NCBI GenBank assembly: GCA_003427395.1 | Contig: BFEA01000624.1 | Coordinates: 41,213-63,833, forward strand | DNA length: 22,621 nucleotides | Source: Chara braunii | Taxonomy: Eukaryota > Streptophyta > Charophyceae > Charales > Characeae | Direction: 5' to 3' | Shown here: positions 18,454 to 22,621 of the stretch, piece by piece | Layout of the letters: each line of letters starts with the position of its first letter | Position numbering within the stretch: the first letter of the stretch is position 1 | The notes under the pieces: model-generated | Databases searched by the model: none | The model's input: the letters and a program-made list of their open reading frames with translations, nothing else | What the model was told of the DNA's origin: nothing | Position numbers and translations under genes: made by a program

Positions 18454-18563
18454 ATCAAGGTAGGGCCGAATCGATTCGCATATCGCACCCCTGGGCCCAT
18501 AAAACGCCATCAAGGTAGGGCCGCATCGATTCGCGTATCGCACCCCTGGGCCCATAAAACGCC
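18454..18563. repeat. 55-bp tandem repeat, two copies
   Basis: 18454-18508 and 18509-18563 are adjacent 55-base units differing at about two positions. Each contains AAGGTAGGGCCG, ATCGATTCGC and CACCCCTGGGCCCATAAAAC. A partial third start (AGGGCCTATAAACG) follows. Confidence 0.93.
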
Positions 18564-19177
18564 AGGGCCTATAAACGGTAAGGGGTACCATAAATTGTTA
18601 GTCGTCGATCAACAATTTTCAACCGCGCAGATGAACAGAGCCACTGATATGCCAGTGGCCCCAAAATCTCCGTCCACTCCGGCGTGCAATGATGTGACAG
18701 TTCCCGAAAACAAGGGGCAGGCAATGTTATTTTCGTAGTTCTAATCTGGACCGTTGACCGGCATGATCCGACGCACGAGGTCAGGCACAAGAATCTATAA
18801 GGTGCGGCAATCCGTTGTGCGCTGAGGACAGGCGACGGTTTATTTCCCGCCGAGGCGCGGCGATTTGTTGTGCGCCGAGGTCAAAAATACCGAAAAGCTA
18901 TAAGTTCCGGTGTCGCTGTCATTCGGACATTTTGCAAATGTCAACGGCGTTGGATATCGATGTGCTTAGCCATGCACCATCGCCATCGATGCGCTTAGCT
19001 CATCGCCATCGTGACGCAAAGCTATATCCCCCATCGCAGCCGTCGCGTTCGCCTGACCATCGCACCGCTGACAATCGCCATCGCTCTGATCGCAGGGAAC
19101 GAGGATAGGGAGATCTGCCGGTGGCTCGCGCTGATACATCCGCAGGCCATCGTATTTGATCGCTCGTGTCGTGGCGA
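18564..19177. other. Non-coding region downstream of Gypsy pol
   Basis: Besides the 24-base direct repeat, it contains a cluster of CATCGCCATCG-like words at about 18976-19085. Open frames here are short and in several frames. The 3' LTR of the Gypsy element would be expected in this part or nearby, but with only one end of the element in the window it cannot be delimited. Confidence 0.4.
18804..18880. repeat. 24-base direct repeat, period 53
   Basis: GCGGCRATYYGTTGTGCGCY followed by GAGG occurs at 18804-18827 and 18857-18880. The offset of 53 is close to the 55-base unit upstream, but the sequences are unrelated. Confidence 0.75.
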
Positions 19178-19594
19178 CTATATCCCCGGGACGAGCTTGA
19201 AGTTGGGTCCGTTCGGCGACCAGGTCGTTTGCCACGCGCGCAGCGATGCCTTCACCGCTAAATGCCGTAGGGGAAGGAGCGTGGAGAGATCGCCTTGGAA
19301 GTTGATGACGACCGATATACGGCTGATCCTTGGCACCGCTCGCTGATGGACTGCTACTGCTTCGGCCAGTACCACCACGCCAGGCCGACCTTTGATTCTA
19401 AACATCGCCGCCACGTACACGCCCTCCGTGCAGAAGAAGTGCGCAAGCCGCCGAAGGTCTGGACTAAGGCAGGGATGATAGACCTGTCGGATCGTCAATT
19501 GATCACGGGGCGCGAGCGCTGCTTCGCTGAGGGCTCTCTCCTCCGGAAAACTCATGGCGATGGCGAGGGTGACGGGGAGGCAGAGAGGGAGCAA
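19178..19594 (-). CDS. Hypothetical ORF downstream of Gypsy pol, 138 aa
   Basis: An open frame on the same strand as pol, overlapping the end of the integrase C-terminal frame by 43 bases. I recognise no motif. It could be a decayed accessory ORF of the Gypsy element, 3' untranslated sequence, or chance: 139 codons is not exceptional in GC-rich DNA. It is listed because of its position directly after pol. Confidence 0.2.
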   Translation of the reverse strand: MLPLCLPVTLAIAMSFPEERALSEAALAPRDQLTIRQVYHPCLSPDLRRLAHFFCTEGVYVAAMFRIKGRPGVVVLAEAVAVHQRAVPRISRISVVINFQGDLSTLLPLRHLAVKASLRAWQTTWSPNGPNFKLVPGI

Positions 19595-19905
19595 GAGGAA
19601 GAGGGAGATGGCGAACAGTCAGGGCCGTCGTCTTCGTTTTCCTTAGAAAGAGAGATCGAGGGAGAAGGAGACGGAGCAAAGGGGAGGAGGGGAAGATAGG
19701 ATACGTGGCGTGTGATCGGACGAGCCGATCGACTGCCAGAGACTTCAGGGGCGAGATGCACGGTGTCCACGTCGTTGGGACCGAGCTCGATCACGCGATA
19801 TCGTCCGAAGAAACGTGGCGCTAGCTTGCCCTGGCGAGCAGGTTTCCTCACCTGCACCACGTCCCCCAATTTGTACTGGGGCCGTGGACCTGCATTCCCA
19901 TTTTC
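19552..19905 (-). pseudogene. Gypsy integrase C-terminal domain with Ser/Pro tail
   Basis: The segment GDVVQVRKPARQGKLAPRFF, then GRYRVIELGPNDVDTVHL, matches the GPY/F-type beta-barrel module at the C-terminus of Gypsy integrases, which contacts DNA or chromatin. It is followed by an RPITRHVSYLPLLPF segment and an acidic (KENEDDGPD) then Ser/Pro-repeat tail of about 45 residues. No chromodomain is visible. The frame differs from the integrase core upstream (20033-20659), so a frameshift separates them; the linker (about 19906-20032) still reads as integrase-like but with three stops. Confidence 0.8.
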
Positions 19906-20032
19906 GGGCCTCGTAGCTCTAGACCTGCCGGCCTTGGGCTAATTCGGTCATTTTCTGTCGTTTTCAGGCTAGCCTGGGAAGTGACCGGTCCATTAGCTCT
20001 AGGTGTCGTTTTGCCTTGTCCCTAGCCGTGCC

Positions 20033-20764
20033 TTAGGTGGGTCGTCGGTTCAATGTAGACTCGTCTGGGAGGTTTGGTATTGAAACGCAAGCGACGTTAT
20101 TGGTCCTTAATTGGAAGGGCCTTAGCCCTGTCGATTCGTGAGGCATTCCACGATGGACCGCCAGGATGTGATCGGCGATATGAGGCCAGGGTCTCGGATC
20201 CCGTCCCGCGATGTTACGTCATAATGCTGTCTTTATCACCCGGTTAGCGTTTTCGACCAGCCCATTGGATTATGACATGTGGGGTGCAGTGTTTCGTATG
20301 GCGACGCCATTTATGACCAGGTTCTTTAACACTTCTCCCCTGAATTCAGCCCCGTTGTCGGTCAGGATCTCTTCCGTATCCTGATGCATCCCGAGGAAAC
20401 GGTTGACATATCGCACGATTTCCATGGCTTGCCGCGTGCAACAAGGATACGCTTCGATCCATTTTGAGAAATGGTCAACAAATACCAATAAGACTGAATA
20501 CTCGCAACTATTAGGGCCAGGGGGCACCACTATGTCGGTAATGTCCATGCTTACTCTTTGAAATGGCCGTTCAACAACCGTGGGCACTATCAATCTTGGT
20601 GGCTGAATCGGCGCTTTATCAGCGGCGCAGACTTGACAGTTGGCGACGATGTATTTCACATCGTCACGGATATTGGACCAGTACCACTCGTTTTTGTCGA
20701 CAGCGGACTCCGTGATTCGTACAACAAAATGAGCCGCAGTTTCCTCGTGGGTTGTCTTAACTCA
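20033..20764 (-). pseudogene. Gypsy integrase zinc finger and catalytic core
   Basis: Inserts element cDNA into the genome. The HHCC finger is H (codon at 20749), H (20731), C (20638), C (20629), spaced H-x5-H-x30-C-x2-C as in the family. The core shows SMDITD with the first catalytic Asp and LTDNGAEF with the second; the Glu lies in SNGLVEN about 35 residues later. In-frame stops occur at TGA 20762-20764, TAA 20270-20272 and TGA 20219-20221. Reading through them keeps conserved sequence on both sides, up to a TAA at 20033-20035. It is in the same frame as the PHD-like segment upstream, so both belong to one ancestral polyprotein frame. Confidence 0.88.
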
Positions 20765-21343
20765 GTCATACCGCATGAACGGATGTGGTACCACCATCCA
20801 AATCCCACAGCCGTCCATTTTCCGTTTTTCTAATCTACCTTCGATCCACCGATAATCCCGAGCCCTTTCGTTGTCCCTCCTCCAATCTTCCTTGGTGAAA
20901 TCCTGGAGGGGCTTACCTACTAGGGTGGCAATTAAGGCAATATCAGTCCATACTTCGGCCCTTCTAAACTTCCGGGTCTTTTGCAACCCTTCTGACGTGG
21001 CATCCAAAAAGCGAGCCTCCGTCAGAATCTTGTCGGTCCGGCACAAGGGGCACAACCACGGCTTACTATCGTTCCTGTATTGGATGCATGAGCCATGGGC
21101 TTGTGCGACACACTGTCGACAATCTATCCAATCCGCATACCCCTCCCCGTTAGGACGCATGGAGACCGAATATACGTGGGAGATAGCTTCGCAANAATAG
21201 CAAAATTTGTCAGGCAGGGAGAGGAGAGACNAAGAGGAAGGGGGAGAGAGTGGGATAGTGGGGTTACCTCCATCACCCATCGCCACCGTCTTACTTCTTG
21301 CCACGTGGAAGAACTGCCACTTGTCCNTATTTCGGCTCGTTGG
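20765..21343 (-). pseudogene. PHD-finger-like module between RNase H and integrase
   Basis: This frame is open from just after a TGA (21344-21346). About 100 bases in, it shows a Cys4-His-Cys3 pattern: C35, C38, C62, C65, H70, C73, C85, C88, numbered from a GTG at 21304. The spacing is C-x2-C-x23-C-x2-C-x4-H-x2-C-x11-C-x2-C. A Trp sits three before C62 (WIDC), and W83 lies two before C85, the hallmark Trp of PHD fingers, which bind histone tails. The fingers cover 21041-21202. A charged, Trp-containing stretch follows, then the integrase zinc finger after one TGA. Gypsy pol normally has only a short tether here. The RNase H frame differs, so a frameshift (programmed or mutational) or a separate start is implied. 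RING-type cross-brace is the alternative, but H-x2-C and W-x-C favour PHD. Confidence 0.72.
21041..21202 (-). other. PHD-like zinc ligands (domain extent)
   Basis: Eight ligands from C35 to C88 of the frame above. One residue (position 37) is ambiguous because of an N at 21195, but it is not a ligand. The loop between ligands 2 and 3 (23 residues) is slightly longer than typical. Confidence 0.68.
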
Positions 21344-21359
21344 TCAAGTCCGACTCTTT

Positions 21360-22621
21360 TCATGGTGTGATTTTCTCGCCCTTTGGTACCTTGGCAGGTC
21401 GATGCAGACGTGTCAGCCCGTCCGTGTTGCCGTGTCGCTCTGTCTTTCNATGAACGATATCGAAGTCNTATTCTTGCAGTCGCANCGCCCAACGACCANT
21501 CATGCCCGTGTAGTTGGTGAGTTTCTTCAGCGCCAGCAAGGGTTNGTGATNTGTAACGAGGCAAAACTCNTGTCCGTAGAGACACGAATGGAAGTGTTGG
21601 ATTCCCTAGACTACTGCGTAACATTCGCCTTGAGGTGCGGAGTCGTTTCTTCGTTNGTCCGGTACGGTGCGTGACGCGTATTCGATGACGTGTTCACGCG
21701 CATCGTTCCCCTTCTGCACTAGAATAGCGGAAATAGCCTCCGGTTGCCGGTCCGTGATGAGAATGACCTGCTTNGAGGGGTCCGGCCGAATCAAAATAGG
21801 GNCCGTCGCCANAGCGTCTTTGAGGGTTGCAAAGGCCTGCTGGCACTCCGCGTCCCAGCTGAGAGGCTGGTCCTTCCGTAACAGACTTGTTAGGGGTCGT
21901 GCGATCGCGGCAAAACCTTTGATGAAGCGCCGACAGTACGATGCCAGACCTAAAAAGGCTCGAACCTGCGTCAATGACGTGGGAACCGGGGCTTCCTTCA
22001 CCGCCGCAACTTTTCTCGAGTCCGGCCGCAATCCTCCACGTGTCACAATGTAACCCAAGAACGAAATTTCCGAGAGGAAAAATTCGCCCTTCTCAAGCGC
22101 AATCTTGAACCCAGCGTCTCTCAACGCGCCCAATGTCCATTCGATGTGTTGCGCGTGCCCGTGATAGGTTTTCGAGTAGACCAGGATATCGTCCATGTAC
22201 ACGATTACGCTGAAGTTATACATCCCTTGGGTAAGCCGTGTCTTGTTGATGAGATTTTGGAACGTCATGTTCATCGCTCGCTGAAACGTGGCAGGCGCAT
22301 TGCAAATCCCCATCGGGCACTGAACCCACTGCCACGTGCCCTCAAACAATACAAAGGCCGTTTTCGGCCGATCTTCTTCCCTTACCAGAATATGATGGAA
22401 ACCATGCCGAATATCGAACTTGCTAAAATAATTAGCACATCCAATCGCGTCCAGCAAATCATCAATCCGGGGGAGGGGATACACATCTTTCATCGTGATT
22501 TCATTCAGCTTGCGATAATCAATGCAAATGCGAATCGCCCCGTTTTTCTTTGGTACTAACACTACGGGAAAGGACCAAGGTCCGGTAGCGGGTTCAATCC
22601 AGCCGCTGGCTTCGAACTCCC
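21360..22621 (-). pseudogene. Gypsy reverse transcriptase and RNase H (5' partial)
   Basis: Copies the element RNA and degrades it. The frame is open through the right edge (coding continues to at least 22621), so the apparent start at 22562 is not real. RT shows a VLVPKKNGAIRICIDYRKLN block, motif A (FSKFDIRHGFH), WVQCPMGICNAPATFQRAMN and the catalytic YMDD (about 22188-22199). RNase H follows, with VILITD, the Glu of QGECYAVV, and a T-x-H site whose Asp codon contains an N (near 21550). A TAG at 21606-21608 falls where a Trp is expected after CYAVV. Beyond it the same frame continues to HGNTDGLTRL, the usual RNase H end, and a TGA at 21360-21362. Confidence 0.92.

Larger units (their letters stand above)
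19552..22621 (-). mobile_element. Ty3/Gypsy LTR retrotransposon, pol region (partial)
   Basis: Reading leftwards from the window edge, the order is RT, RNase H, a PHD-like finger, the HHCC zinc finger and core of integrase, and the integrase C-terminal domain. RT before integrase defines Ty3/Gypsy and not Ty1/Copia. Gag, protease and the 5' LTR lie outside the window, and the 3' LTR could not be located. At least six in-frame stops and two frame changes mean the copy is inactive. About 15 N bases between 21195 and 21818 add uncertainty. Confidence 0.92.

Noticed and set aside
15698-19177. 3' LTR of the Gypsy element
   Set aside because: Expected on this side, but no polypurine tract followed by a TG...CA bounded unit could be fixed without the other LTR, which is outside the window.

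Overview
This is a eukaryotic, repeat-rich nuclear segment. A recognisable U2 spliceosomal RNA copy, an L1-type (plant-like) LINE, a Ty3/Gypsy LTR retrotransposon, long microsatellites and a piece resembling plant Au-type SINEs point to the green-plant lineage. A charophyte alga or an early land plant with a large genome is my best guess; the sequence does not prove it. No prokaryotic operon, CRISPR array, rRNA or convincing tRNA gene is present. Scattered N bases mark low-quality assembly.

Layout. 1-87 is a (GA)n microsatellite. 300-690 is a U2 snRNA-derived locus (+) whose 3' half carries two nested tandem duplications. 981 to about 7764 is a 5'-truncated LINE on the minus strand: poly(A) tail at 981-1001, C-terminal zinc-knuckle region 1692-2939, broken connecting region 2940-3617, reverse transcriptase 3618-4783, and the region upstream of the RT at 6981-7764. 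A 2197-bp DNA transposon (4784-6980; 12-bp terminal inverted repeats, 10-bp target duplication) is inserted precisely in the RT. That transposon contains a long foldback (about 220-bp arms, 15-base loop).

7820-15690 is mostly non-coding. It holds a SINE-like 3' end (about 8881-9013), a strong palindrome (9388-9419), a five-copy degenerate repeat (10951-11651), twin hairpins (12965-13100), a hairpin series with a covarying pair (13781-14289), and a perfect 95-bp duplication around a single N (14634-14824) that is probably an assembly error. An intact 296-codon ORF of unknown function lies at 15698-16588 (-). Upstream of it are a spaced array of about 14 near-palindromic motifs (16678-18024), a long (TA)n tract, a TATA-like box and 55-bp tandem repeats.

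19552-22621 is a decayed Ty3/Gypsy pol region on the minus strand, running off the right edge. The order is reverse transcriptase, RNase H, a PHD-finger-like Cys4-His-Cys3 module, HHCC integrase zinc finger, integrase core, and an integrase C-terminal domain with an acidic, Ser/Pro-rich tail. The PHD-like module inside pol and the motif array beside the unknown ORF are the most unusual items. Both retroelements contain in-frame stops and frame changes and look non-functional.
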